Part shown: in pieces, positions 33,077 through 43,346 of the stretch
Layout of the letters: every line of letters begins with the position of its first letter
Position numbering within the stretch: position 1 is the stretch's first letter
DNA from: Hyphococcus sp.
Lineage (GTDB): Bacteria; Pseudomonadota; Alphaproteobacteria; Caulobacterales; Parvularculaceae
Direction of reading: 5' to 3'
DNA: 64,000 nucleotides
NCBI GenBank assembly: GCA_013002535.1
Contig: JABDJK010000116.1
Location: 83,565 to 147,564 of the forward strand
Position numbers and translations under genes: made by a program
Notes under the pieces: generated by a model
Seen by the model: only the letters and a program-made list of their open reading frames with translations
Told to the model about the DNA's origin: nothing
The model's database searches: none

Positions 33077-34522
33077 TTAGAACAACGCCGCGGCAGCGCG
33101 ATCAGCAGCCTGATATAGGACGCCGATAAATATAACGAGTATCGGGAAAACCATGATCGCAGACACACCGGCTGTCATCTGCAGCGCCGGCCCAACATCG
33201 CGCTCGAACGCCGGCGCCGGTTCGTCGAACCACATGAACCAAACGATGCGAAGATAATAATAGGCGGAAACCGCGCTGGCGAGTACGCCGAGGATCGCGA
33301 GCCAAACCAGCCCGGCATCGACGGCGGCGACAAAAACATACCACTTGCCGAAAAACCCGGCCATTGGCGGGATGCCCGCAAGGGAGAATAACAAAATCGT
33401 CAAAACCAGTGCTAACGGCATATTGGTTTTGGTAAGGCCCGATAGGTCACTTATGTCTTCAGTCAGCCCACCGCGCCTGCGCATCATCAAGATGCAAGCG
33501 AAGGCGCCGATGGTCATAACGATATAGATGGTCATATAGATTAAAATGGAACTGACCCCCGGCGCTGTTCCAGCGGCAAGTCCCATCAACGCGTAGCCAA
33601 CATGGCCGATCGACGAATACGCCATCAGGCGTTTGATGTTGGTTTGCGCAATCGCGGAGAAGGCGCCGACCATCATAGACGCCACAGCAATTAATGCGAT
33701 TACCATCTGCCAATCCGCAAGAGCAGTTGGAAACGCCGTCATCAATACGCGGATGAACAAAGCCATCGCCGCAAATTTCGGCGCAGCCGCAAAGAATGCG
33801 GTCACCGGCGTCGGCGCGCCTTCATATACGTCCGGCGTCCACATATGGAATGGCGCCGCGGAGACTTTGAACGCAAGGCCCGAAATCAGAAATACAAGAC
33901 CGATAATAAGACCAACGTTTTCGCCGCCCGACGTTTCCGCAATTTTCGCAATCTCTGTGAACGAGACTGAACCGGTAAACCCGTAAATCAATGACGCGCC
34001 GTAAAGCATCAAGCAAGACGACAAGGCGCCAAGGACGAAATATTTGAGACCAGCCTCGGTCGAGCGGCGGCTGTCGCGATTGATCGACGCTAATACATAG
34101 AGCGCGAGGCTTTGTGTCTCGATGCCCATATAAAGTGCGATGAGGTCATTCGCCGACACCATCAACGACATGCCGAAGACTGAAAGCAAAATCAAAATTG
34201 GATATTCGAAGCGCCAATTGTCATCGCCCTGAAAATAGCGATGGGACATCATGATCGCAAAGCCGGCGGTTATATATAGAACCGTTTTGACGAATTCTGA
34301 AAATCCGTCAATACGGAACGCGTCGGCAAATATCGTTGCACCGCCCACGGCGGGCCTGAACACGACGAACGCGACCGCGATCGCAAGAACGGCAATTGAT
34401 GCAAGGGATATTTTCTGCGCGGAGTTTTCGCCCATGAAAACGCCGGTGATGAGCAACGCCATTGAACCAATCGCGAGGACCAGTTCCGGGTATGCATAAG
34501 AGAGCATATCAACAAGTGTCAT
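33077..34522 (-). CDS. nuoN: NADH-quinone oxidoreductase subunit N
   Basis: A 481-aa antiporter-like membrane subunit of respiratory complex I, with about 14 helices. The proton-channel motifs YFVLGALSSCLMLYGASLIYG (with the key lysine in GLKYF) and FKVSAAPFHMWTPDVYEGAPTPVTAFF (about 230-256) are present. The start codon shares one base with the nuoM stop. It is the last nuo gene and is followed at 3 bp by birA. Confidence 0.96.
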   Translation of the reverse strand: MTLVDMLSYAYPELVLAIGSMALLITGVFMGENSAQKISLASIAVLAIAVAFVVFRPAVGGATIFADAFRIDGFSEFVKTVLYITAGFAIMMSHRYFQGDDNWRFEYPILILLSVFGMSLMVSANDLIALYMGIETQSLALYVLASINRDSRRSTEAGLKYFVLGALSSCLMLYGASLIYGFTGSVSFTEIAKIAETSGGENVGLIIGLVFLISGLAFKVSAAPFHMWTPDVYEGAPTPVTAFFAAAPKFAAMALFIRVLMTAFPTALADWQMVIALIAVASMMVGAFSAIAQTNIKRLMAYSSIGHVGYALMGLAAGTAPGVSSILIYMTIYIVMTIGAFACILMMRRRGGLTEDISDLSGLTKTNMPLALVLTILLFSLAGIPPMAGFFGKWYVFVAAVDAGLVWLAILGVLASAVSAYYYLRIVWFMWFDEPAPAFERDVGPALQMTAGVSAIMVFPILVIFIGVLYQAADRAAAALF

Positions 34523-36102
34523 TATTGCCCTCCCGCTGATAAAGCAGCATCATAATTTTCAATCAAGAGATCTACCGCAGGTGAGAATACGTCGAGCGCT
34601 GGACCAGGATAAAATCCAAGAAACAAAGCGAACGCCATCAACAAACCGAGCGGCGCCCATTCCCGCCAGTTCACGTCCGGTATTTCAAACAGAGCTTCCT
34701 TGACGAGTTCACCGTAGATTACCTGCCGATAAAGGCGCAGCGCGTAAGCTGCAGACAGGATAACGCCGAAGGCCGCAAAGAACGCAATCCAACTGTTCAC
34801 TTTGAAGGCGCCGGTCATAGCGAGGATCTCGCCGACGAAGCCACTGGTGCCGGGGAGGCCCACATTGCCGAGTGTAAAGAATAAAAACAGGAAGGCGTAA
34901 ATTGGCATTCGATGGACGAGCCCGCCATAGGCCGCGATCTCGCGCGTATGCATCCGGTCGTAGACAACGCCGACGCATAGAAACAGGGCGCCGGAAATAA
35001 ATCCATGCGAAAGCATTTGGAACAGCCCGCCTTCGATGCCCTGTTTCGTTCCAGTGAAAATGCCCATGGTTACAAAGCCCATATGGGCGACGGACGAATA
35101 GGCGATCAGCTTTTTCATATCCTCTTGCGCCAAAGCAACGAGCGACGTGTAAATGATGGCAACGATCGAAAGCGCATATACCAATGGCGCAAAATCGAGG
35201 CTGGCGAGCGGGAACATCGGCAACGAGAAGCGCAAGAAGCCATAACCGCCCATCTTTAGAAGGATTGCGGCGAGAACAACGGAGCCAGCCGTCGGCGCCT
35301 GAACGTGAGCGTCGGGTAGCCAAGTGTGCACCGGCCACATTGGCATTTTCACAGCGAATGATGCGAAGAACGCAATCCACAGCCATCTTTGTGCCCCGTG
35401 GGAAAATTCAAATTGCTGCAGCGTCGGAATGTCTGTGGTGCCGGCCTTCGAATACATCCAAGCCATGGCGACGAGCAAAAGCAGCGAGCCGACGAGCGTA
35501 AATAGAAAAAATTTCACCGCGGCATAAACACGGCTCGGCATGGTGTAGCCAGCGAATTCTTTTGTGCCTTTGGAACCCCAAACACCGATGATAAGGAACA
35601 TCGGGATAAGGCTAGCCTCGAAGAAGATGTAAAAAACAAAGAGATCGAGTGCGCAGAATACGCCGAGCATCAGCGTTTCCAGTACAAGAAACGCAATCAT
35701 GTAGTCAGCGACACGATCCTTGATCGAATTCCATGACGCCAGGATGCAAATCGGCATGATGAAAGTCGTCAAGAGAACAAATAAAATCGATATGCCGTCA
35801 ACGCCCATCTTGTAGCTGATGCCGCCGCCGAGCCACGCCGCCTGCTCAACCAATTGGAAGCCGGCAATTGACGGATCAAACTGACTGTAGGCCACGAGCG
35901 AAACAACCAACACACCAATCGTTGTAATCATCGCGACGCGGCGCGCATTGGATGCGAGCTGTTCCTGATCCTTTTTGGCGATAACGCCATCATCATCGGT
36001 GCGCGCCATGACCCGCGCGACTGCGATCAGAATGGCGCCAAGGAGCGGCGCAAAAACAGTGAACGAAAGCCAGGGTTGCTGCGCAAAGCTTTCCGTAATC
36101 AT
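34522..36102 (-). CDS. nuoM: NADH-quinone oxidoreductase subunit M
   Basis: A 526-aa antiporter-like subunit of complex I. The channel motifs [24 protein letters not shown] (with the key Glu, about 147-170) and [29 protein letters not shown] (about 240-268) are intact, as is [14 protein letters not shown]. Overlaps nuoL by 4 bp (ATGA) and nuoN by 1 bp. Confidence 0.96.
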   Translation of the reverse strand: MITESFAQQPWLSFTVFAPLLGAILIAVARVMARTDDDGVIAKKDQEQLASNARRVAMITTIGVLVVSLVAYSQFDPSIAGFQLVEQAAWLGGGISYKMGVDGISILFVLLTTFIMPICILASWNSIKDRVADYMIAFLVLETLMLGVFCALDLFVFYIFFEASLIPMFLIIGVWGSKGTKEFAGYTMPSRVYAAVKFFLFTLVGSLLLLVAMAWMYSKAGTTDIPTLQQFEFSHGAQRWLWIAFFASFAVKMPMWPVHTWLPDAHVQAPTAGSVVLAAILLKMGGYGFLRFSLPMFPLASLDFAPLVYALSIVAIIYTSLVALAQEDMKKLIAYSSVAHMGFVTMGIFTGTKQGIEGGLFQMLSHGFISGALFLCVGVVYDRMHTREIAAYGGLVHRMPIYAFLFLFFTLGNVGLPGTSGFVGEILAMTGAFKVNSWIAFFAAFGVILSAAYALRLYRQVIYGELVKEALFEIPDVNWREWAPLGLLMAFALFLGFYPGPALDVFSPAVDLLIENYDAALSAGGQ

Positions 36103-38225
36103 TGACCGCCCCCCGCCCGGATGAGGATCATCGTTACGAAGATCGCAATGCCGACGAGCATGGCGAAAGCGTAGTGATAAACATAGCCGCTCTGGACTTT
36201 GACAATTTTGCGGGCGCTGCTGGCGACTAGCGCAGCAATGCCGTCCGGGCCAACGCCGTCAATGGTTTTACCGTCGCCCTCCTTCCAAAGGAAACGCCCG
36301 AACAAGAGCGCTGGACGCACCAACAAAAAGTCGTATATCTCGTCGAAATACCATTTGTTTTTGAGGAATGCGTATATCATGCCGCCCTCTCGCAAGAGCC
36401 CCGGTCGCAGCGGATCTCCGCGCAAATAAAACGCAGCTGCAGAAATCGTACCGATTAACATCGCCAGGAATGGAGACCACAATACCCAAGTCGGAACGTG
36501 GTGCCCGCCCTTTTCCGCGTGATCGCCTTCAGCAGTATGTTCGTCTGTGGCTGCGCCATGATTATCGTTTGCCTCTTCATAATGATCGTCGCCGGCGGCA
36601 GCGTGGCCATCAGACGCTTCTTCGTGATGGACTTCGTTGACGTAGAGAGCGCCGTTCCAGAAGTCGTCGGACTTCTTGCCTACGAAATTCGGGTAAAACG
36701 CCATGCCGGCGACGAGCGCGCCAATTGCAAGCGGCACAAGAGGCCACATCATCGTGTTCGGGACTTCATGAGGATGTTTGCGGACTTCCTCCGGCGCGCG
36801 GCTCGGCCCCCAGAAGGTCAGGAAGATCAAACGCCAGGAATAAAACGCCGTCATCGCCGCGGCGAGCAGTCCCATAACAAACGCAAAATATCCGAATGCG
36901 CGGCCAGCTTCGCCAGCAGCGAAAGCGCCTTCAATGACCATATCTTTTGAGACAAAACCCGCCGTGCCGAATGGCGCGCCGAACAAATAAAGGCCCGGGA
37001 TGCCAACGCCGGTAATCGCTATCGTGCCGATGATCATCAGGATATGCGTGAAGGGCATGAGGTCTTTGACGCCGCCCATTTTTTTGATGTTTTGCTCATG
37101 GTGCATGCCGATGATGACAGCGCCAGAGCCGAGGAACAAAAGCGCCTTGAAGAAGGCATGCGTAAACAGGTGGAACATCGCCGCACCGTACGCGCCGACG
37201 CCCGCCGCAAAGAACATGTAGCCAAGCTGTGAACATGTCGAATAGGCAACGACTTTTTTGATATCGTCCTGCAACAAGCCTACAGTTGCGGCGAAGAATG
37301 CGGTAATCGCGCCGACCACCGTCACCATCGCTGCGGCGTTTGGCGCATATTCGAAAATTACCGAACAACGGCAAACCAGAAATACGCCGGCTGTCACCAT
37401 CGTCGCGGCGTGGATCAACGCGGAAACAGGCGTCGGGCCCTCCATCGCGTCCGGCAACCAGGTGTGCAGAAAAAACTGCGCAGACTTGCCCATGGCGCCA
37501 ATGAACAATAGCACGCCGATCACAGTTAGCGCATGCCAGTCATTGCCCAGGAACGTGATCGTCAGCGACTGGATATGATCCCCGGCAATCTGTCCATAGG
37601 GGACAACTGTTGCGTCGCTAGCGACCGCGGCGAAGACTTCATCAAACTGAATCGTGCCAAAAACATAAAAGATGCACATGATGCCGAGGGCGAAACCAAA
37701 GTCGCCGACCCGATTGACGACAAATGCCTTGATCGCAGCATCATTGGCGGATTTCTTTTTGAACCAGAAGCCGATCAACAAATAGGAAGCAAGCCCCACG
37801 CCCTCCCAACCAAAGAAGAGCTGAAGGAAGTTGTCCGCTGTCACCAGCGTCAACATGGCGAACGTAAATAGCGAGAGATAAGCGAAGAAACGCGACTGCT
37901 CGCCGTAATCCTTCATGTAGCCCATTGAATACATATGGACGAGGAAGGATACGGAGTTGATGACGACGAGCATGACGGCGGAAAGCGTGTCCAACCGAAC
38001 CGACCAATTGGCCTCAAAGCCGCCAGATGAAATCCACGTAAACAATTCACGCGTACGCGCATTGCCGCCAAGAGCAACGTCAAAAAACAAAATCCAAGCG
38101 AGCACCGCTGCGACCAGCAACAAGCCGGTTGTTACAAGCTCCGCCGCGCGCGCGCCGAATAGCCGGCCGACAGGCATCGCCAACATGGCGCCGAATAAGG
38201 GAAGGAGTACGACAAACGGGTCCAT
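36099..38225 (-). CDS. nuoL: NADH-quinone oxidoreductase subunit L with His/Glu-rich insertion
   Basis: A 708-aa subunit carrying the distal proton channel and the lateral helix. Core motifs: [17 protein letters not shown] (about 140-156) and [35 protein letters not shown] (about 250-284). Between late membrane helices, residues about 530-576 hold an insertion rich in His, Glu and Asp ([29 protein letters not shown]), which could bind metal or be a flexible periplasmic loop. Overlaps nuoM by 4 bp. Confidence 0.95.
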   Translation of the reverse strand: MDPFVVLLPLFGAMLAMPVGRLFGARAAELVTTGLLLVAAVLAWILFFDVALGGNARTRELFTWISSGGFEANWSVRLDTLSAVMLVVINSVSFLVHMYSMGYMKDYGEQSRFFAYLSLFTFAMLTLVTADNFLQLFFGWEGVGLASYLLIGFWFKKKSANDAAIKAFVVNRVGDFGFALGIMCIFYVFGTIQFDEVFAAVASDATVVPYGQIAGDHIQSLTITFLGNDWHALTVIGVLLFIGAMGKSAQFFLHTWLPDAMEGPTPVSALIHAATMVTAGVFLVCRCSVIFEYAPNAAAMVTVVGAITAFFAATVGLLQDDIKKVVAYSTCSQLGYMFFAAGVGAYGAAMFHLFTHAFFKALLFLGSGAVIIGMHHEQNIKKMGGVKDLMPFTHILMIIGTIAITGVGIPGLYLFGAPFGTAGFVSKDMVIEGAFAAGEAGRAFGYFAFVMGLLAAAMTAFYSWRLIFLTFWGPSRAPEEVRKHPHEVPNTMMWPLVPLAIGALVAGMAFYPNFVGKKSDDFWNGALYVNEVHHEEASDGHAAAGDDHYEEANDNHGAATDEHTAEGDHAEKGGHHVPTWVLWSPFLAMLIGTISAAAFYLRGDPLRPGLLREGGMIYAFLKNKWYFDEIYDFLLVRPALLFGRFLWKEGDGKTIDGVGPDGIAALVASSARKIVKVQSGYVYHYAFAMLVGIAIFVTMILIRAGGGQ

Positions 38226-38232
38226 CTTGCGA

Positions 38233-38544
38233 TCAGTTCTTCATCAGATTGGCGTCGTCGACGGAGATATCGCCGCGCTTGCGGAAATAGGCGACCAGAA
38301 TTGCGAGACCGACCGCAGCCTCCGCAGCCGCAACAGTCAAAACCATAAACGCAAAAACCTGCCCGGTGAGATCGCCAAGGAATTGTGAAAACGCAACGAG
38401 GTTGATGTTAACGGCGAGAAGCATCAGTTCGATCGACATTAGAATGACGATGACATTTTTCCGGTTGAGAAAAATGCCGGCCATGCCAATCGCAAATAGA
38501 ATTGCGGCGACGCTTAAAAAATGTCCCAGTCCGATCTCAGCCAT
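38233..38544 (-). CDS. nuoK: NADH-quinone oxidoreductase subunit K
   Basis: A 103-aa three-helix subunit of complex I. It contains the two conserved membrane glutamates, in [15 protein letters not shown] (about residue 38) and [19 protein letters not shown] (about 72). Spacing is 7 bp to nuoL and 8 bp from nuoJ. Length equals the family norm. Confidence 0.96.
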   Translation of the reverse strand: MAEIGLGHFLSVAAILFAIGMAGIFLNRKNVIVILMSIELMLLAVNINLVAFSQFLGDLTGQVFAFMVLTVAAAEAAVGLAILVAYFRKRGDISVDDANLMKN

Positions 38545-38552
38545 CTCGCGCC

Positions 38553-39188
38553 CTAAGTAAGCCCCTGTCCTGAAGGAATGTCTTTTAGCTCGACGCCTTC
38601 TTCCCGCTTGCGCGCAACCTGCGCCGCCGGGTCTTGTTTCTTGATGCCCTCACGTGTCCGGAATGTGAGGATGATTGCGCCAATCATGGCGACGAGCAGC
38701 ACCATCCCGGCTATCTGAAAGAAGTGCACGTAGTCTGTGTAAAGGATCAGGCCCAGCGCCTCGATGTTGGTTGGCCCGTTCGGATCGGAAACGGTCTGCG
38801 CCGCGGTTGGCGACGGATGCGCCCGCGCCAGTTCCGCGTCGGACGGAAACGCCCAAACGGAAACGACTAGAATTAGTTCTATGACGACCAGCGCCGCCAG
38901 CGCCCCGCCAATTGGCAGATATTGTAGGAAGCCCTGTTTCATCTCGACAAAATCGACGTCGAGCATCATCACGACGAACAGGAATAGGACCGCAACGGCG
39001 CCGACATAGACGACGACCAGAAGCATCGCGAGATATTCGGCGCCCATTAGGACGAACAAACCCGCTGCCGAAATAAACGCAGTGATGAGAAATAAAACCG
39101 AATGCACGGGGTTCTTTGACGCAACAACCATCAATCCGGCGGCGATAGCGGACAGCGCGAAGACGTAAAATGCGATAGTTGCAACCAT
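38553..39188 (-). CDS. nuoJ: NADH-quinone oxidoreductase subunit J
   Basis: A 211-aa membrane subunit of complex I with five helices. [56 protein letters not shown] is the hallmark core (residues about 24-80), including the pi-bulge helix. The C-terminal tail from about 178 is long and charged. nuoI and the other nuo genes are not upstream: the 217 bp before it lead to a fabH-like gene, so nuoJKLMN form a separate transcription unit here. Confidence 0.95.
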   Translation of the reverse strand: MVATIAFYVFALSAIAAGLMVVASKNPVHSVLFLITAFISAAGLFVLMGAEYLAMLLVVVYVGAVAVLFLFVVMMLDVDFVEMKQGFLQYLPIGGALAALVVIELILVVSVWAFPSDAELARAHPSPTAAQTVSDPNGPTNIEALGLILYTDYVHFFQIAGMVLLVAMIGAIILTFRTREGIKKQDPAAQVARKREEGVELKDIPSGQGLT

Positions 39189-39404
39189 ATTTACGCTCGA
39201 CAGCGGGTCCTTCCTGAAAAAGGCGTACTCGTTAGATTACCGGGCCAAGAAGGCCGCACAGGCGGGGCGCCAACCATGACCCAAAAGCGACTCACGGACC
39301 GGCGGCAATTTGGCGGGTTTTAGACCGGGCCGTATCGCTTTGCAAAGGGTCTAAGCCCTCTAGATCTGCGGTTTTTTGCCCAAACTGGGAGAGGGCATCA
39401 CAGC

Positions 39405-40382
39405 CTAGTAGCGAACGAGCGCCGACCCCCATGCGAGGCCGCCGCCGAGAGCGGCGAATACAAGCAGTTCACCGCGCTTGATACGGCCATCGCGAATACC
39501 AACGTCCAGCGCCAATGGGATTGAGGCCGAGGACGTGTTGGCGTGCTTCTCAATGGTGACAATAACCTTGCTCTCGTCAAGATCGAGTTTTTTGGCGCAA
39601 GCCTGAATGATCCGGATATTCGCCTGATGCGGCACAAACCAGTCGATTTCGGATCGCGGGACCTTGGCGCGTTCGGTCACTTCAAAGACTGCACCCGCGA
39701 TTTCCTCAACGGCGTTCTTGAAGACTTCGCGGCCATTCATCTTGACGAGGCCGACCGTGCCGGTGGTTGACGGGCCGCCATCGGCGTAAAGGTGCTCAGC
39801 GAGGCGGCCGTCTGAAGACAGATAGGTCGCGAGAATGCCCTGATGCGGACCGGCAGTTAATGGTTCAGCCGCGCTCAAGGCAACAGCGCCAGCGCCATCG
39901 CCAAAAAGAACACACGTGCCGCGGTCATTCCAGTCAAGGAAACAAGAGAGTTTTTCAGCGCCGATCACCAGCGCATGTTTGATTTGACCGGTTGATATAA
40001 AATTGTGCGCAATGTTCAGGCCGTAAACAAAACCGGCACAGGCGGCGGATACGTCAAAAGCAATACCGGGCGGAACACCCATTTTCTGCTGCACATAAAC
40101 GGCGGTCGATGGAAAAGTTTTGTCCGGCGTTACTGTCGCGACAATGATCAGACCAATATCGTGAGGCTTCAACCCGGCTTGGTCGAGCGCGTTCCAGGCG
40201 GCAGCAACAGCGAAATCAGACGTTGCTTCATCGTCGGCGCCAAGGTGGCGCTGGCCGATGCCGCTTCGGCTTTTGATCCAGTGGTCAGACGTATCGACGG
40301 ATTTCGCAAGCTCGGCGTTCGTTAATACACGCTCGGGCAAATGACCGCCGACGCCGGCAATTACAGTTTCGAATGTCGACAT
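39405..40382 (-). CDS. fabH: 3-oxoacyl-ACP synthase III (FabH-type)
   Basis: A 325-aa condensing enzyme of the thiolase fold that starts fatty-acid or related acyl-chain synthesis. The catalytic triad is C115 (VSAACAGFVYG), His in FVPHQANIRI (about 252) and Asn in HANTSSASIPLAL (about 282). GDGAGAVAL and ALGGGLAWGSALVRY are typical. ATG 40382 gives the standard MSTFETVIAGVGGHLPE N-terminus. The usual neighbours plsX and ihfA are absent, so it may be a second FabH or a variant serving another pathway. Confidence 0.9.
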   Translation of the reverse strand: MSTFETVIAGVGGHLPERVLTNAELAKSVDTSDHWIKSRSGIGQRHLGADDEATSDFAVAAAWNALDQAGLKPHDIGLIIVATVTPDKTFPSTAVYVQQKMGVPPGIAFDVSAACAGFVYGLNIAHNFISTGQIKHALVIGAEKLSCFLDWNDRGTCVLFGDGAGAVALSAAEPLTAGPHQGILATYLSSDGRLAEHLYADGGPSTTGTVGLVKMNGREVFKNAVEEIAGAVFEVTERAKVPRSEIDWFVPHQANIRIIQACAKKLDLDESKVIVTIEKHANTSSASIPLALDVGIRDGRIKRGELLVFAALGGGLAWGSALVRY

Positions 40383-40452
40383 GGTTGACGCCCTAAACAA
40401 CGCACCATCCTAACAATGTCATGGGGCAAATGATACCGCGGCGCAAAAAAAC

Positions 40453-41439
40453 TTACGCAGCTGTGCATATGGCCAACTGTAATTCATCGGCCGCGCGGTC
40501 AAGTATTGCGGGGTCGCCATGGCGTGCGTTCTCCGTCAAATACCGCCGCCAGCCGCGCGCGCCGCGCTCGCCATGATAGAGGCCAATCATGTGGCGGATA
40601 ATCGAATGCGGGCGGACACCCCGCTCAAATTGTTGTTTGAGATATTCCGACATAGCTTCGACCACTTGTTCGCGAGTCCGCGCTGGTGTGTCGTCTTCGA
40701 ATAAATCGCGATCAACAGCGTTCAAAATGTAAGGCTGACCATAAGCAGCGCGCCCGAGCATGACGCCGTCAAACTCGCCAAGATGAATTTGAGCGTCGCG
40801 AACCGTCTCGATGCCGCCATTTAGAATAATCGACAGGCCGGGCCGCTCACGTTTCAATCGCGCAACAAGATCGTAATCGAGCGGCGGCAAAGTGCGGTTT
40901 TCTTTCGGGCTTAAGCCGTCGAGCCAGGCCTTGCGCGCGTGGACAATAAAGATGTCGCATCCCGCCGCTGTCACCCTATCAACAAACCCGAACAGGCTTT
41001 CTTCCGGGTCTTGATCGTCAACGCCAATGCGACATTTAACAGTGACAGGAACATCAACGGCGCTGTGCATGGCGGCGACGCAATCCGCGACAAGCGTCGG
41101 CTCTTTCATAAGGCAAGCCCCGAAGGCGCCGGACTGGACGCGGTCTGACGGGCAGCCAACATTCAAGTTGATTTCGTCATACCCGACCCCTTCGCCGATC
41201 CGCGCCGCCTCGCTGAGTTTCGCCGGGTCAGAACCGCCAAGCTGTAGCGCCACCGATTGTTCGCTTTCATCAAAGCCAAGCAAATACTCGCGATCGCCAT
41301 GAATGGCTGCATCTGCGGTGATCATTTCACTATAGAGCCGGGCATGCTTAGAAATAAGCCGGTGGAAATACCGGCAATGACGGTCAGTCCCGTCCATCAT
41401 GGGCGCAACGCAAAACTTATGCGAGTGATGTTCCGTCAA
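40453..41439 (-). CDS. dusA: tRNA-dihydrouridine(20/20a) synthase
   Basis: A 328-aa FMN enzyme that reduces uridine 20/20a in the D loop of tRNAs. MMDGTDRHCRYFHRLISKHA (about residues 14-33) is the DusA-specific opening. GCPSDRVQSGAFGACLM (about 94-110) carries the catalytic Cys, HARKAWLDGLSPKENRTLPPLDY (about 166-188) binds phosphate and tRNA, and LNGGIETV and MLGRAAYGQPYIL complete the barrel. It lies 20 bp downstream of the PrnB-like gene. Confidence 0.94.
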   Translation of the reverse strand: MTEHHSHKFCVAPMMDGTDRHCRYFHRLISKHARLYSEMITADAAIHGDREYLLGFDESEQSVALQLGGSDPAKLSEAARIGEGVGYDEINLNVGCPSDRVQSGAFGACLMKEPTLVADCVAAMHSAVDVPVTVKCRIGVDDQDPEESLFGFVDRVTAAGCDIFIVHARKAWLDGLSPKENRTLPPLDYDLVARLKRERPGLSIILNGGIETVRDAQIHLGEFDGVMLGRAAYGQPYILNAVDRDLFEDDTPARTREQVVEAMSEYLKQQFERGVRPHSIIRHMIGLYHGERGARGWRRYLTENARHGDPAILDRAADELQLAICTAA

Positions 41440-41459
41440 TTCAAACTCAGTAACAAAAA

Positions 41460-42632
41460 CTATTTCAACAGCGACCGCAGCTTCGCGATGTCATTATGGC
41501 GCGAGTTGATGTCTGCGCGATCAGCGGCAAGGCGCAAATCACGCAAGACCTCAAGCGACGCGAGCAGCACCGGCAGCGGCGGGCCGCTTGCCGTCACCTG
41601 CGCCAATTTTTGCTCATCGAGATCGTCAGACGGCTTCGCGATAAATTTTTCAACCAATTGATCGTGATGTTGTGCGCCGATCTCGCCGAACAATTCGCAG
41701 ACTTTAAGATAAGCTCCGAGGTTTTCCTGAAACCAGGACGCGCCGGAAGAATTCCTCGCCGCCGCGAGAAATTCATTCAAAAGGCTGCGCTGGCGCATGC
41801 AGTCGCGGAGTGACGCTTGGTCCTCCGGCCGCATGAACAGCATCTTGTCTACCAGCAGTTGCGAATAATATGCGTCATTCGCCTGACAAAGCCCGAGCAA
41901 TAAATCAAGTTCATTGATTCCGGAAAAATCCCCGGCATTGGCGCCGCGATATTCGTTCCGGCCGACAAGGTACGGTTTGTAATAAGGCCGCACGCAATAG
42001 AAGAAACGATCTGTATCAAGGTTATCAAATAGATATTTGTTAAACTTCGCAACATCACGCAGCGCATCGGCAGCGTCTTTCAACAAGGTCTTTGCAACGG
42101 CATGAGAAATTCCGATCGGCAACACACGCCTTATTGCGTCGGCCGCGCGCTTAAAGGCAAAAATTCCCCGTGTATTATAGTCGAGGAAAAGTTTTTCGTC
42201 GCTCAAGTTTGTGAACCGCTTTGCTTTGCCATCGACAGCGAGATTGTGCGTCGCCAGATGACTGGTGGCGAAGCGCGGCGTCACGCCAATCGATGCTGCG
42301 ATGTGCAGGGCGAGCGCCGATGCTTCGCGATGGGGCGACTTTTCCTCACTCGCTGGGTTGGTCAATTCATGCCGGCGGAGCGACGCCATATAAAGACCGA
42401 CATCGCCAAGGAGGTTAAACGCGCTGTCAAAGCCCTCATCGGTGTTTCCTTCAACCACGAGATCCTTGATGAGATCGCGCCCCTCGTCACAGATCGCTCG
42501 CTTGATGTCATCTCCAACGCCCTCGACGGCAGCGCGGTCGGTTCGCTCGAAATACATTTCCTCTAGCGCCGTGTTTTGTTCAACGAACGCTGTCCTGATC
42601 CAGTGATCGAATTTTTCCGCATTTTGGCTCAT
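41460..42632 (-). CDS. PrnB-family protein (DUF1864, indoleamine dioxygenase superfamily)
   Basis: A 390-aa helical protein resembling monodechloroaminopyrrolnitrin synthase PrnB, a heme protein of the indoleamine/tryptophan 2,3-dioxygenase superfamily. Recognisable stretches are NLLGDVGLYMASLRRHELTN (about 73-92), REASALALHIAASIGVTPRF, DYNTRGIFAFKRAADAIRRV, FFYCVRPYYKPYLVGRNEYRG and ANAGDFSGINELDLLLGLCQ. IGAQHHDQLVEKFI near residue 322 holds candidate heme-ligand histidines. No pyrrolnitrin genes are nearby, so the reaction is unknown. It lies upstream of dusA on the same strand. Confidence 0.75.
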   Translation of the reverse strand: MSQNAEKFDHWIRTAFVEQNTALEEMYFERTDRAAVEGVGDDIKRAICDEGRDLIKDLVVEGNTDEGFDSAFNLLGDVGLYMASLRRHELTNPASEEKSPHREASALALHIAASIGVTPRFATSHLATHNLAVDGKAKRFTNLSDEKLFLDYNTRGIFAFKRAADAIRRVLPIGISHAVAKTLLKDAADALRDVAKFNKYLFDNLDTDRFFYCVRPYYKPYLVGRNEYRGANAGDFSGINELDLLLGLCQANDAYYSQLLVDKMLFMRPEDQASLRDCMRQRSLLNEFLAAARNSSGASWFQENLGAYLKVCELFGEIGAQHHDQLVEKFIAKPSDDLDEQKLAQVTASGPPLPVLLASLEVLRDLRLAADRADINSRHNDIAKLRSLLK

Positions 42633-42718
42633 GATCGATCCGATATCTCATTACGGTCCCGACCTGCCCTAAGGGAGAATTCCGACCCCGTCAAAACTCG
42701 CGCCTTTTCTTCGTTCCA

Positions 42719-43132
42719 GGCGAATCTGGTCTTGTCCTCGCAGTTAAAACGGCGCGATTTTTGACGATTCAATGTCGTTTTGGGCGGTCGGTTAATCACG
42801 TGGTTTATAACTCCGTATTGTGGTCTGTTTGGCCGTCACCGGTTCGTTGCTGTCCCTGCGCTTTCCTCCCCCGCTTACGGGGAGGTGTCGAAGCCTTAGG
42901 CCGAGACGGAGGGGGCTATTTTGAATTTCTCTACGAGCCCCCTTCGCCTCGCTGCGTTCGGCACTTCCCCCGTAAACGGGGGAAGAACAGCAAGCGTCAA
43001 TATTGCAATCCAAATTTCTCATACCTCCCACTATACGGCGCCAGTCGACGATGGGGATAACTATCCACCGAAAGCGGAATTTATGGAATACCACCCTCGT
43101 GGAGTTGAATTCGGTTTGGTTATTTCAACCGG
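42719..43132 (+). repeat. Dispersed composite repeat, copy C
   Basis: Begins with GGCGAATCTGGTC and ends with ATTTCAACCGG, 414 bp. The middle has two hairpins built of CCCCCGCTTACGGGG (near 42870) and TTCCCCCGTAAACGGGGGAA (near 42965-42984), placed as inverted copies around GAGACGGAGGGGGCT...CCCCCTTCGCCTCGC. The distal part GATAACTATCCACCGAAAGC to GTTGAATTC...TTTCAACCGG aligns with copies A and B. It fills most of the gap between the PrnB-like gene and petC; no gene is supported in 42633-43346. Confidence 0.7.
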
Positions 43133-43194
43133 GAATCTTCGTATCGAATTGAGCGTCATTCCGTACGCGTAGCAACATGAAACGTTGCGATGAC

Positions 43195-43284
43195 GATCCA
43201 GCATCCATGGCGCTTCATCAAAACCGTTGCAACCGTGAACAATTAGCACCATGGATTCCGGGGCAAGCCCAGAATGACCGCAGA
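43195..43284. repeat. Short REP-like inverted repeat
   Basis: CCAGCATCCATGG near 43197-43210 faces CCATGGATTCCGGGGCAAGCC near 43250-43270, ending in AGAATGACCG. This resembles the widespread intergenic 'ggattccgggtcaagcccggaatgac' palindromes. It adjoins copy C. Confidence 0.45.
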
Positions 43285-43346
43285 AGGATTACTTTCTTTC
43301 GCCTGACGTTGTTCGGCAATTCGCTGTTATGAAGAGGCTATAACGA

